A stretch of 45,313 bases of DNA from Cyanobium sp. CACIAM 14 (lineage in GTDB: Bacteria > Cyanobacteriota > Cyanobacteriia > PCC-6307 > Cyanobiaceae), in the NCBI GenBank assembly GCA_000708525.1, contig JMRP01000022.1, forward strand, positions 1-45,313, written 5' to 3'. The notes beneath the pieces are model-generated. The model saw nothing but the letters and a program-made list of their open reading frames with translations, had not been told where the DNA came from and ran no database searches. Shown here piece by piece: positions 27,079-36,399 of the stretch (positions are counted from its first letter, which is position 1; every line of letters starts with the position of its first letter). The position numbers and the translations under genes are program-made.

Positions 27079-27849
27079 ATGGCATCCTCCGATACCCTCT
27101 CGATCTTTGTGCCGGGCATCGGCTCATCGATCACCCAGACCACCACCTCCGGCGCCAAGGTCACCACCGTCAAAGCTGGTGACGTCCTCAACACCCGGGT
27201 GTTCCCCAACCGCGGGCGCAGCATCGAGGACGTGAAGCTCAAGGAGCCGAGCTCCGGAGACACCCGCACCACCTTCAGTGGCGACTCCAAGAACATCACC
27301 TACACCGGCAACGCCGACAAAAACACGGTCACCTTCACGGGCGACGCCAAGAACCTTACGGTCAAGACCGGTGCCGGCAATGATCGTCTGATCGCCAACG
27401 ACATCAGTAAGAGCACCATCTCCCTGGGTTCCGGGGACAACACCGCGGTCACCGGAGACCTCAAGAACTCCACCATCACATCCGGCTCCGGAGCTGACGA
27501 CATCACCATCCTGGGCAAGGCCGATGCCGCCAAGATCAGCACCGGCGACGGGGCCGACACTCTGATCTTCGGGGCCAAGGTCAGCAATTCCACCATCCTG
27601 CTCGGCAAGGGTGCCGACGTGGTCGACTTCTCCGCCAAGATTCAGAACACCTGGATCGACCTCGGCAACGATTCCGATATCGACAAAGTCTTCTTCAATT
27701 CCAAGGGAGACATCGGCCATGGCACCCAGATCTTCGGTGCCGGCGACGGCGATCTGCTGATCATCGGCGGCGAGGAATACGCCTTCAAGTCCTCTGACGA
27801 CGGTGGCTACTTCATCTCCTCCCACGGGGATTCCATCACCTTCGGTTGA
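27079..27849 (+). CDS. RTX-like beta-roll protein, candidate type I secretion cargo
   Basis: A 256-residue acidic protein with no N-terminal signal peptide. After about residue 60 it consists of repeats of about 20 residues, each with a GxGxD-type turn: GAGNDRLIA, GSGDNTAV, GSGADDITI, GDGADTLIF, GKGADVVDF and, less exact, GNDSDIDKVFF and GAGDGDLLII. Between turns are short segments such as SNSTI and KNSTI. The turns resemble the Ca-binding nonapeptide of RTX proteins but with a longer period, so a beta-roll or beta-helix that binds Ca2+ outside the cell is likely. It lacks Cys. Absence of a Sec signal, the RTX-like repeats and a HlyB/HlyD-type exporter 4.3 kb away make it the best cargo candidate in the window. 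It is followed by glycosyltransferase genes, suggesting a glycosylated surface protein. Confidence 0.75.
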   Translation: MASSDTLSIFVPGIGSSITQTTTSGAKVTTVKAGDVLNTRVFPNRGRSIEDVKLKEPSSGDTRTTFSGDSKNITYTGNADKNTVTFTGDAKNLTVKTGAGNDRLIANDISKSTISLGSGDNTAVTGDLKNSTITSGSGADDITILGKADAAKISTGDGADTLIFGAKVSNSTILLGKGADVVDFSAKIQNTWIDLGNDSDIDKVFFNSKGDIGHGTQIFGAGDGDLLIIGGEEYAFKSSDDGGYFISSHGDSITFG

Positions 27850-27873
27850 TGTCCCCTGCCATCCTTCATCCCC

Positions 27874-28911
27874 TTGGATCAGCAACGGTTCGCCCGTAAC
27901 TACATCACCTGCCTGGAGCGGAGGGATTTTGCTGCGGCAAGATCCCTCCTTCTTCTCTGGGTCGAGGCCTACTTCTCCTCCCTGCCGGCCGCTCCCAGCC
28001 GCCAGCAACTCACCACTCCCGATCTCTGGGGTTGCCTGGCCCAGTACGCGTCCATCAGCGGGGACCGCACCCCGGTCGACGACTTCTGGGACCGGCTCGA
28101 CGCCATCCATCCCCAGCGTCCGACCCACGACACGATTCCCCTGCTGGGAATTCCGATCCTCAACCGCCCCGATCTGCTGGTGCGCCTGATCGACAGTCTC
28201 GACCAGCGCATCGAGACACTGGCGATCGTGGACAACAGCATCGGCGCCGGCCTGAGCGATTCCGAGGAACTCGGCCGTCTGCTCGCCCAGCTTGAGCGAG
28301 AGCCACCGGCGGGCATCGGCCAGGTTCGGGTGGCACGGCCGTTCGGCAACCAGGGCGTGGCCGCCAGCTGGAACGCGATCCTCAGCTCCTTCCCCGAGGC
28401 GCCCTACGCGCTGCTTGTGAACAACGACGTGGTGTTCGCCCCCGGAGTGCTCGCCCGGGTGATCGAGCGGATCGATCCCCGCCGCCCGCAGTTCCTGCCC
28501 CTGCTGCCCCCGCCCCAGGAATTCTCCGCCTTCGCCCTCACCGCAGCCGCCTGGAACCGGGTGGGCCTCTTCGATGCGAACTTCCATCCCGCCTACTGCG
28601 AGGACCTCGACTACGCCGAGCGCCTCCGGAGCTGCGAGGCCATCGACTGGATCACCTGCGAAGCGCTCCAGTCCCTGCAGGAGCAGGCCAATCCAACCCG
28701 CAGCGCCACCATCGCCAGCGACCCGCGGCTGGAAGCGTGCAACCGCACCACATACCTGCTCAACTGCCTGTGGCTCCACAGCACGCGACGAAGGGAGAAT
28801 CCCCACCCCGGCACCTGGATGCGGCGCTGGCTCAGCCAGTGGTCGCTCGAGCCGGCCCCCTGCAGCGACCCCGATCCCGTGCGCCCGGTGTCCGGCGCGA
28901 GGCGCTCATGA
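27874..28911 (+). CDS. GT2-like glycosyltransferase
   Basis: A 345-residue protein. Residues 1-75 are helical. The GT-A region starts near residue 85 (DTIPLLGIPILNRPDLLVRL), with LAIVDNSIGAGL, then FGNQGVAASWNAIL and YALLVNNDVVFAPGVLARVI (NND in the DXD position) and PAYCEDLDYAERLRSC (ED acceptor motif). This is the layout of GT2 enzymes. The first possible start is the TTG at 27874, 24 bases after the beta-roll stop; an upstream TGA in frame prevents a longer protein. Short spacing makes cotranscription with the beta-roll gene likely, so it might glycosylate that protein or a partner glycan. The end overlaps the next start by four bases (ATGA). Confidence 0.8.
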   Translation: MDQQRFARNYITCLERRDFAAARSLLLLWVEAYFSSLPAAPSRQQLTTPDLWGCLAQYASISGDRTPVDDFWDRLDAIHPQRPTHDTIPLLGIPILNRPDLLVRLIDSLDQRIETLAIVDNSIGAGLSDSEELGRLLAQLEREPPAGIGQVRVARPFGNQGVAASWNAILSSFPEAPYALLVNNDVVFAPGVLARVIERIDPRRPQFLPLLPPPQEFSAFALTAAAWNRVGLFDANFHPAYCEDLDYAERLRSCEAIDWITCEALQSLQEQANPTRSATIASDPRLEACNRTTYLLNCLWLHSTRRRENPHPGTWMRRWLSQWSLEPAPCSDPDPVRPVSGARRS

Positions 28912-29135
28912 CCCCGCCAGCCCGTGGCGATGCCCCCTCGGTCCGGCCGGAGGCGGGCGAATCCAGACCGCCTGGCTGGCCCCTCGGCGCCGGCCTCGCG
29001 CTGGTGCTGACGCTCACCCTGGTGGTGGGGCTGCAGCTCGGAGCCATGCCCTGGCAGTTCCGGAAGCAGATGTGGCAGCTCCAGGGTGCCTTCGCCGGCG
29101 GGGTGGCGGGGACCCTGAGGGTGGGGGGCGCCTGA
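28908..29135 (+). CDS. Small single-pass membrane protein
   Basis: 75 residues: a polar Pro-rich front, one hydrophobic helix (about 26-46, LGAGLALVLTLTLVVGLQLG), then an amphipathic stretch with Trp, Arg and Lys (MPWQFRKQMWQLQG) and a Gly-rich end. It is locked between two glycosyltransferase genes: its ATG overlaps the GT2-like stop by four bases and its TGA shares one base with the next ATG. The family is unknown to me. It may tether or organise the glycosyltransferases at the membrane; that is a guess from position. Confidence 0.65.
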   Translation: MTPPARGDAPSVRPEAGESRPPGWPLGAGLALVLTLTLVVGLQLGAMPWQFRKQMWQLQGAFAGGVAGTLRVGGA

Positions 29136-30333
29136 TGCGGAGATTCCAGGACGACCCCCTCGGCCCACGCCCTCGCATCGTGGTGCTCGGGGCCCCCAAA
29201 CTGGGCAACTACGTGGTGCTGCAGCCCCTGCTCCGGGGCCTGCGCCAGAAGTACCCTGACGCCCGCCTCACCTACGTCGGCAGCTGGCGAACGTGGGAAC
29301 TGGAGCGGCTCAATCCCTGGATCGACGCCAGCCTGCCCCTGGCCGAGCAGGGCCGGGGGGCCCGGGAGACCCTCGCGCAATGGCGGTGGAACCTGGAGCG
29401 GGAGAGCGACGGCCGCGGGGTCGACCTTGTGATCAACGCCGACGGGCACGCCCCCCACACCTTCGCCTGGATCACGGCCCTGGCCCCCCGCTTCGTGGTG
29501 GGGGCGGCGCCGCTTCCACCCGGCGGCCATCCCCTCCATGCCCTGGCCCAGGATCCCCACTGGTCCAGTCCCGAGCTGGTGCGGCGCTACGCCGGCTGGA
29601 TCGGCAGCAACAGCATCCGCGAACTCCACTGCCGCGTGGCCTGGGTGGACACCGACTTCGAACGGGTGGAGCTGCCATGGGAGCCCCCCCGCCCGGATTG
29701 CCGCCGGTGCTGATCGCCGTCAACGGCGAACGTCCCGCGAAGCTGTGGCCGCTCGAGCGCTGGCTGGCCCTGCTGGAGCGGCTGCGTCTGGAGCTGGGCC
29801 TGCCGGCCAGCGCCATCGGCCTGATCGGCGGGCCGCCGCCTGCCGAGGCCCAGCGGCCGGGGGACCGGCTGGAGAAGGAGCTGCTCGGCCGAAGCGGGAT
29901 CCGCGATCTGCGTGGACGCCTCAGCCTGCCGGTTCTGGTGGGTGCCCTGGCCCGCAGCCGCCTCTGCATCGCCGTGGATTCCGGTCCCTTGCACCTGGCG
30001 GCGGCCGCCGGCTGCCCCACCCTGGCCCTCTTCGGCACGGATGCCGACGGGATCGGTGCCAGTCCCCGCGACCTCTGGGCCCCCCGGGCCGAGCACGTCT
30101 GGATCAGCCGCAGCGAGCATCGCTGCAGCGGTTGCCTCGACACCCGCTTCAACACCCCCGCCTGCCCGCTGGAGCGCCATGCGTGCATGGACGGCCTGGC
30201 CGCCGAGGCGGTCTGGCCCCTGGTGCGACAGGCCTGGCAACGGTCGGCCCCGGCCCGCAGGACGAGCCCGGCCAGACACCTGCGGAAGCCAGTCGCCCTT
30301 CCCCGGGAGCATCAGCGGCTGCGCCCCGCCTGA
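29135..30333 (+). pseudogene. GT9-type glycosyltransferase split by a one-base deletion
   Basis: The first part (29135 to about 29690) encodes the N-terminal half of a heptosyltransferase-like GT-B enzyme (RIVVLGAPKLGNYVVLQPLL, DARLTYVGSW). Read without correction it stops at 29713. The C-terminal half continues in a different frame from about 29690 (PPVLIAVNGERPAKLWPLER, IGLIGGPPPAE, SRLCIAVDSGPLHLAAAAG, TLALFGTDADGIG) and ends at 30333. The switch is at a run of seven C at 29684-29690. An eighth C would restore one 399-residue frame; the span of 1199 bases is exactly one short of a multiple of three. So it is a recent mutation, a slippable contingency tract, or a sequencing error. The uncorrected product would lack the donor-binding half. 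It is the last gene of the cluster and likely adds a sugar to the same surface glycan. Confidence 0.82.
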
Positions 30334-30336
30334 GCT

Positions 30337-30558
30337 TCAGGGACGCTTGTCGGCCATCAGCTTCTCGATCCTGCGGATCCGCTGCAGCGTGCTCTGCCAC
30401 ACCTCCAGCTGGAACGCCCGTTCCCGGTCTCCGGCGGCCACCGCCTGGCGGCAGCCTTCCACCAGGGCCTCCAGATCCTCGCGCCGCTCGAAGGCGTCCC
30501 AGAGCTGGCGCTCGATCCGGGCCCGCTCGATGAAGTTCCAGCGCTGCAGCCACGACAT
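30337..30558 (-). CDS. Small conserved-looking helical protein, unknown function
   Basis: 73 residues, rich in Arg, Glu and Trp (MSWLQRWNFIERARIERQLW at the front, STLQRIRRIEKLMADKRP at the end). It is predicted all-helical, with no membrane segment and no Cys. I do not recognise the family. It is convergent with the GT9 gene, three bases apart, and lies upstream of and divergent from dxr, with 115 bases between. Codon use fits the core genes. Confidence 0.6.
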   Translation of the reverse strand: MSWLQRWNFIERARIERQLWDAFERREDLEALVEGCRQAVAAGDRERAFQLEVWQSTLQRIRRIEKLMADKRP

Positions 30559-30673
30559 GACGGAGGATCGGGAGGGCTCCAGTTAAGCCAGCCGCAGAGG
30601 CCGGACGACGGCGAGGGGTCACGCAAGTGGAGATGGGACACTGGAGCGCCGTGAACCATGCAGGGAGCCTGCC

Positions 30674-31920
<1,247 letters not shown>

Positions 31921-31924
<4 letters not shown>

Positions 31925-32271
31925 GCCCCGTCCAGCATCACCTGCTGCTCTGCGCCACCCCCACCAAACCTCTCTGCGGCGATCCGGCCGTGGGAGCGGC
32001 CAGCTGGAGCCGGCTCAAGGAATTGGTGCGGGACCTGGGGCTGGAGGATCCCCTCCGCCCCGGCGGCGTGGTGCTGCGCACCAAGGCCGACTGCCTGCGC
32101 GTCTGTGCCGATGGGCCGATCCTGCTGGTCTGGCCGGAGGGGATCACCTACGGCGGCATCACCCCGGAACGCATCGAACGGATCGTGCACGAGCACATCC
32201 TCGGTGGGGTACCCGTGGCGGAATGGATCCTGCGGCGCACTCCTTTCAGCCCGCCTGCCGCTGGCGGCTGA
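31921..32271 (+). CDS. Thioredoxin-like [2Fe-2S] ferredoxin
   Basis: A 116-residue protein of the thioredoxin-fold ferredoxin family. Cluster ligands would be Cys11, Cys19, Cys58 and Cys62 (CX7C and CX3C, as in [15 protein letters not shown] and [10 protein letters not shown]). [13 protein letters not shown] and [17 protein letters not shown] are typical for these small electron carriers. It is translationally coupled to dxr, and an electron-delivery role near the MEP pathway is tempting, but this pairing alone does not prove it. Its 3' end overlaps the end of the oppositely oriented hydrolase gene by 26 bases. Confidence 0.88.
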
Positions 32272-33301
32272 GCCGCTCCAGCCAGGTCGCCACCAGCCGA
32301 TCGGCCCAGCAGCCCTCCGGGCCGTCCCCGGGCGCATGGAAGCCGTTGTGGCCGCCCCTGGGCGTGATCACCACCTCGGGAACCAATCCCCTCAGGCCGC
32401 CAGTGGCAGCCGCCAGCTTCTGCAGCGGCCCCACCGGAACCCACGGATCGTCCTCCGCGTGGAGCAGCAGGGTGGGGGGCAGGTCCCGACCCTCCAGCAG
32501 GGCCTGCAGGGGGCTGGCGGCGGCGTAGTAGGCCGCCACGGAGGCGAACCCCCAGCGTGGCGCCGTGATCGCCGCATCGAAGCCCCGGATCGTGCGTGCC
32601 CGGGCCGGTCCCACCAGAGCCAGTCGCTCGGACGCCGTCAGACCGGCGGGATCGGCCAGGGTCTGCTCCCTGAGGCGATCCAGCAGCCAGCGGTGGTACA
32701 CCCGGTTGCGGGGGCGCTCGAACTGATCGGCACAGACGCTGAGATCCAGCGGGCTGCTCACGCAGACCAGGCCATCCAGGGGCAGGCCGTCCAGGCAGCC
32801 GTTGAGCAGCACCGTGCCCCCCAGGGAGATGCCTGCGGCGAACAGCGGCAGCGGTGAAGCGACCGGGGAGCTCTCGCGGGCGAGCGCGGCGGCCAGCTGG
32901 CGCGCCCGCTCCAGGGCTGGGCCCAGATCGTCGGTGCAGCGGGCGCAGTAGGTGCCCCGGGCAAGGCGGCGTCCGCGACCGGCCCCCCGCAGATTGAGCC
33001 GCAGCACGGCGAACCCCTGGGCTCCCAGGGCGAGGGACAGACGGCGGGGACCGGGCCCGTCGCTGGAGCCCCCGAGCCCGTGCAGCACCACCACCAGGCC
33101 CAGCGGCCGGCGGGCCGCCGGGCGGTCCAGCAGCGCCACCAACCGATCGTCCCCTGCCAGTGAAATGGTCACCTCTTCGGCCCGCTCGGGCGGGAAGCGC
33201 AGCCACCGCAGGGTGTCCCTCAGGGTCTGGAGATCCCCCCCGATCCAGGGAGAGCGCTCACGGAAGGGGGGCAGGCCGGGCAGGTCGGGGTGCTGGGACA
33301 C
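32246..33301 (-). CDS. YheT-type alpha/beta hydrolase
   Basis: A 351-residue hydrolase of the YheT/EMB8 esterase group. It has GLVVVLHGLGGSSDGPGPRR (oxyanion loop), VLRLNLRGAGRG, the nucleophile elbow GISLGGTVLLNG (Ser), ChAp Asp in LLHAEDDPWVPVGPLQ and the His in TPRGGHNGFHAPG. N-terminal FRERSPWIGGDLQTLRDTLR is a recurrent feature of the family. No signal peptide; cytosolic. The natural substrate is unknown, probably an acyl ester. It is convergent with the ferredoxin gene. Confidence 0.85.
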   Translation of the reverse strand: MSQHPDLPGLPPFRERSPWIGGDLQTLRDTLRWLRFPPERAEEVTISLAGDDRLVALLDRPAARRPLGLVVVLHGLGGSSDGPGPRRLSLALGAQGFAVLRLNLRGAGRGRRLARGTYCARCTDDLGPALERARQLAAALARESSPVASPLPLFAAGISLGGTVLLNGCLDGLPLDGLVCVSSPLDLSVCADQFERPRNRVYHRWLLDRLREQTLADPAGLTASERLALVGPARARTIRGFDAAITAPRWGFASVAAYYAAASPLQALLEGRDLPPTLLLHAEDDPWVPVGPLQKLAAATGGLRGLVPEVVITPRGGHNGFHAPGDGPEGCWADRLVATWLERLSRQRQAG

Positions 33302-33383
33302 GACCGGGACGGAAGGGGGTGTCGCGGCCGGCCCCAGGGCCGGCCGAACCCATCCTGGGCCACGCCTCAGGCCGAACGGTCCC

Positions 33384-34814
33384 TCAGGCGGCCACCTTCA
33401 CCTTGCCCACCCCCATGGCGCGGAGTTCGGCCAGCAGGCCGTTCAGCACCGCCTTGGCATCCCCGAACACCATCGCCGTCTGGGGCATCTCGAACAGGGC
33501 GTTGTTGATGCCGGCATAGCCGGCACCGAGGCTCCGCTTCACCACGAACACCTGGCGGGCCTGGTCCACCTCCAGCACGGGCATGCCGTAGAGGGGGCTG
33601 GAGGGGTCGTTCTTGGCCTGGGGATTCACCACGTCGTTGGCACCCAGCACGATCACCACGTCGGTGCGGGGGAACTCGGGATTGATCAGATCCATCTCCA
33701 GCAACTGCTCGTAGGGCACATCCGCCTCAGCCAGCAGCACGTTCATGTGGCCCGGCATGCGTCCGGCCACGGGATGGATCGCGTAGCTCACCTCCACGCC
33801 GTGGGACTCCAGCAGCTTGGCCAGCTCCCGCAGCGCATGCTGGGCCTGGGCCACCGCCAGGCCGTAGCCGGGCACAAAGACCACCCGCTCGGCCTGCTCC
33901 AGGGCCATGGCGCACTCCTCGGGGCTGCAGCTCGTGATGCGGGTGTATCCGGCCTCGCTGCCGCCGCCGCCGACGGATCCCCCGCTGGCCCCGAGGGCGC
34001 CACCGAAGAGCACCGACACCAGGGAGCGGTTCATGGCGGTGCACATCACCTGGGTGAGGATCAGGCCCGCGGCGCCCACCATGGCCCCGGCCACGATCAG
34101 CAGCTGGCTGCCCACCACGAAGCCGGCCGCCGCCGCCGCCACGCCCGAATAGGAGTTGAGCAGGGAGATCACCACCGGCATGTCGGCGCCGCCGATGGGC
34201 AGGGTGACGCCGATGCCCAGAAGGCTGGCGCCCGCCACCAGCAGCCAGAGGGCCAGCCCCCCCGGGTCGCCCGGCAGCAGCAGGGCCGCCACCAGACAGA
34301 GCACCGCCAGGGAGATGTTCACGCCATGACGCAGCCGGCTCTGGGTCCAGCCAGGGGTGTCCAGCCAGCCCTGGAGCTTGGCCATCGCCACGATCGAGCC
34401 GCTGAAGGTGATGGCGCCCACGAACACCGACACGGCGATCGACACCAGGGCGACGATGCCGGCATCACCCGCATCGAACAGGGCCACCCCGACGGCCACC
34501 AGCAGCGACGCCATGCCGCCGCAGCCGTTGAAGAGCGCCACGGTTTCCGGCATGGCGGTCATCGGCACCCGGCGGGCGGTGATCAGCCCGGCCAGGCCGC
34601 CGCTGGCGCTGCCCACGGCGATCCAGAGCCAGGCGATCGGGTCGGGGTGGATCTCGATCAGCAGCCCCACCACGGCCAGGCCCATCGCCAGGGCGGCAAG
34701 GCCGTTGGCGCCACGGGCGGAGCGCACCCTGGAGAGGCCCTTGATGCCCAGGGCCAGAAGCAGCACGGCGGCGAGATCGATGGCGCCGGCGAGGAAATCC
34801 ATGGAGAAGGTCAT
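33384..34814 (-). CDS. pntB: NAD(P) transhydrogenase subunit beta
   Basis: A 476-residue membrane subunit of the proton-translocating transhydrogenase. The first 270 residues contain eight or nine helices, with conserved polar residues in LPIGGADMPVVISLLNSYSG. The C-terminal NADP-binding domain III (about 300-476) has VVFVPGYGLAVAQAQHALRE, HPVAGRMPGHMNVLLAEADV, DVVIVLGANDVVNP and VVKRSLGAGYAGINN. It couples hydride transfer between NADH and NADP+ to proton movement in the membrane. The ATG at 34814 overlaps the pntA2 stop (ATGA), so all three pnt genes form one operon. Confidence 0.97.
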   Translation of the reverse strand: MTFSMDFLAGAIDLAAVLLLALGIKGLSRVRSARGANGLAALAMGLAVVGLLIEIHPDPIAWLWIAVGSASGGLAGLITARRVPMTAMPETVALFNGCGGMASLLVAVGVALFDAGDAGIVALVSIAVSVFVGAITFSGSIVAMAKLQGWLDTPGWTQSRLRHGVNISLAVLCLVAALLLPGDPGGLALWLLVAGASLLGIGVTLPIGGADMPVVISLLNSYSGVAAAAAGFVVGSQLLIVAGAMVGAAGLILTQVMCTAMNRSLVSVLFGGALGASGGSVGGGGSEAGYTRITSCSPEECAMALEQAERVVFVPGYGLAVAQAQHALRELAKLLESHGVEVSYAIHPVAGRMPGHMNVLLAEADVPYEQLLEMDLINPEFPRTDVVIVLGANDVVNPQAKNDPSSPLYGMPVLEVDQARQVFVVKRSLGAGYAGINNALFEMPQTAMVFGDAKAVLNGLLAELRAMGVGKVKVAA

Positions 34815-35104
34815 CGGCTGTCGCCCTTGCGGCGGAACATGGCGAGCATGCGATCGGTGACGAGGAAACCCCCGATCACGTTGTAGAGAGCGAAGCCCAG
34901 GGAGAGGGCTCCGAGCACCAGCAGGGCCGTGTTGGAGCCGGCCTGCTGGATCAGGGTGAGGGAGGCCAGCACGGTGATGCCGCTGATGGCGTTGGCCCCC
35001 GACATCAGCGGGGTGTGCAAGGTGGGCGGCACCTTGCCGATCAGCTCCAGCCCGAGCAGGCTGCCGAGCAGCAGCACCCAGAGGGACTGCGAGAGAGGGG
35101 TCAT
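34811..35104 (-). CDS. pntA2: NAD(P) transhydrogenase subunit alpha part 2
   Basis: 97 residues with three membrane helices, corresponding to the membrane part of a conventional PntA. LHTPLMSGANAISGITVLAS and ALYNVIGGFLVTDRML are diagnostic family blocks. In cyanobacteria and some alphaproteobacteria PntA is encoded as two polypeptides; this is that arrangement. It overlaps pntA1 and pntB by four bases each. Confidence 0.95.
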   Translation of the reverse strand: MTPLSQSLWVLLLGSLLGLELIGKVPPTLHTPLMSGANAISGITVLASLTLIQQAGSNTALLVLGALSLGFALYNVIGGFLVTDRMLAMFRRKGDSR

Positions 35105-36249
35105 GAGCGGGCTCCGACGGGGGACTGGCCAGCGGGCTGGACGATGTCGTCCCGACGGCAGGTACCGCCATGGGTGAGCAGGCAGCCGTCGAGGATCGGG
35201 TCCTCCGGGTCCAGCCGGAAGCCCTCCTCCCCCAGCACGTGCTCGATCACGGCGGCGATGTTGCGGGCATACAGGGCACTGGCGTGGTTGGGGACCGTGC
35301 TGGGCAGGCCATCGGCACCGATCAGCAGCACCCCCCGGCGCTCCACCGTGGCTCCGGGGATGGTCCCGAAGCAGTTCCCGCCCTGGGCCACCGCCAGGTC
35401 CACCACCACGGCACCGGGGCGCATTCCGTCGAGCATCGCCTCGCTGATCAGGCGGGGGGCGGGCCGGCCCGGCACCTGGGCGGTGCAGATCACCATGTCG
35501 GCCAGGGCCAGCTGCTCGGCCAGCTGCCGGCGCTGGGCCGCCAGAAAGGCCTCGCTGGCCTCTCTGGCATAGCCGCCGGCCTCGGCCGGGGCCTCCTCCA
35601 GGGCCGGTGGCTCGATGAAGCGGCCGCCGAGGGACTCCACCTGCTCCTTCACCGCCGGGCGCACATCCGAGACGTACACCACCCCGCCCAGGCGGCGGGC
35701 GGTGGCGAGCGCCTGCAGGCCGGCCACACCCGCCCCCAGGATCAGCACCCGCGAAGGCTGGATCGTGCCGGCCGCGGTCATCAGCATCGGCACGTAGCGG
35801 TCGAGGGCCGCCGCCGCCAGCAGCACCGCCTTGTAGCCGGCGATGTTGGCCTGGGAAGAGAGCACGTCCATCGACTGGGCGCGGCTGATGCGGGGCAGCA
35901 GCTCCAGGGCGATGGCGGAGACCCGCCGTTCGTTGAGGGTCCGGGCCAGGGCCGTGGCGCCGTAGGGAGCCAGCAGCCCCACCAGCAGAGAGCCCGAGCG
36001 CAGCCTGGCCAGGGAGGCCGCCTGGGGAGGCTGGACGCAGAGGACAGCGTCAGCGCCGTCCCAGTCCAGGGTCTCCCCGTCCCGCAGCTCCGCGCCGCCG
36101 GAGGCGAACTCCTCGTCCAGGAAGCCGGCGGCCAGACCCGCCCCCCGCTCGACCTGCAGGGAGACCCCCCTGCCCATGAGACGACGGACCGTTTCAGGGG
36201 TCGCCGCCACCCTCCGTTCGCCGGGAGCGGTCTCCCTGGGAATCAGCAC
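35101..36249 (-). CDS. pntA1: NAD(P) transhydrogenase subunit alpha part 1
   Basis: A 382-residue soluble NAD-binding subunit (domain I), related to alanine dehydrogenase. It has LIPRETAPGERRVAATPETV at the N-terminus, SQANIAGYKAVLLAAAAL, the Rossmann loop VLILGAGVAGLQALATARRL and LADMVICTAQVPGRPAP with GAVVVDLAVAQGGN. The N-terminus is set at a GTG (36247-36249); a TTG three codons upstream (36256-36258) is equally possible. No ATG is in frame. The gene is divergent from the helicase gene across about 150 bases, which should hold both promoters. Confidence 0.95.
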   Translation of the reverse strand: MLIPRETAPGERRVAATPETVRRLMGRGVSLQVERGAGLAAGFLDEEFASGGAELRDGETLDWDGADAVLCVQPPQAASLARLRSGSLLVGLLAPYGATALARTLNERRVSAIALELLPRISRAQSMDVLSSQANIAGYKAVLLAAAALDRYVPMLMTAAGTIQPSRVLILGAGVAGLQALATARRLGGVVYVSDVRPAVKEQVESLGGRFIEPPALEEAPAEAGGYAREASEAFLAAQRRQLAEQLALADMVICTAQVPGRPAPRLISEAMLDGMRPGAVVVDLAVAQGGNCFGTIPGATVERRGVLLIGADGLPSTVPNHASALYARNIAAVIEHVLGEEGFRLDPEDPILDGCLLTHGGTCRRDDIVQPAGQSPVGARS

Positions 36250-36399
36250 TCTGACCAACGCCGCAACCCGCGCACTCCTTCTTCCAGGTAGGTGGCCATG
36301 GAGGCGGCGGCAAGCGCCCTCACCCCAATGTGCGGACACCCCCACCGGCCGGAGGCACTCCCCTCGGCAGACCCCTCGACCGCCCGCCAGAATCCGCTG

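Noticed and set aside
29684-29713. Programmed ribosomal frameshift in the GT9 gene
   Set aside because: A C7 run alone is not a convincing slippery site, no downstream pseudoknot is evident, and a missing base explains the data more simply.
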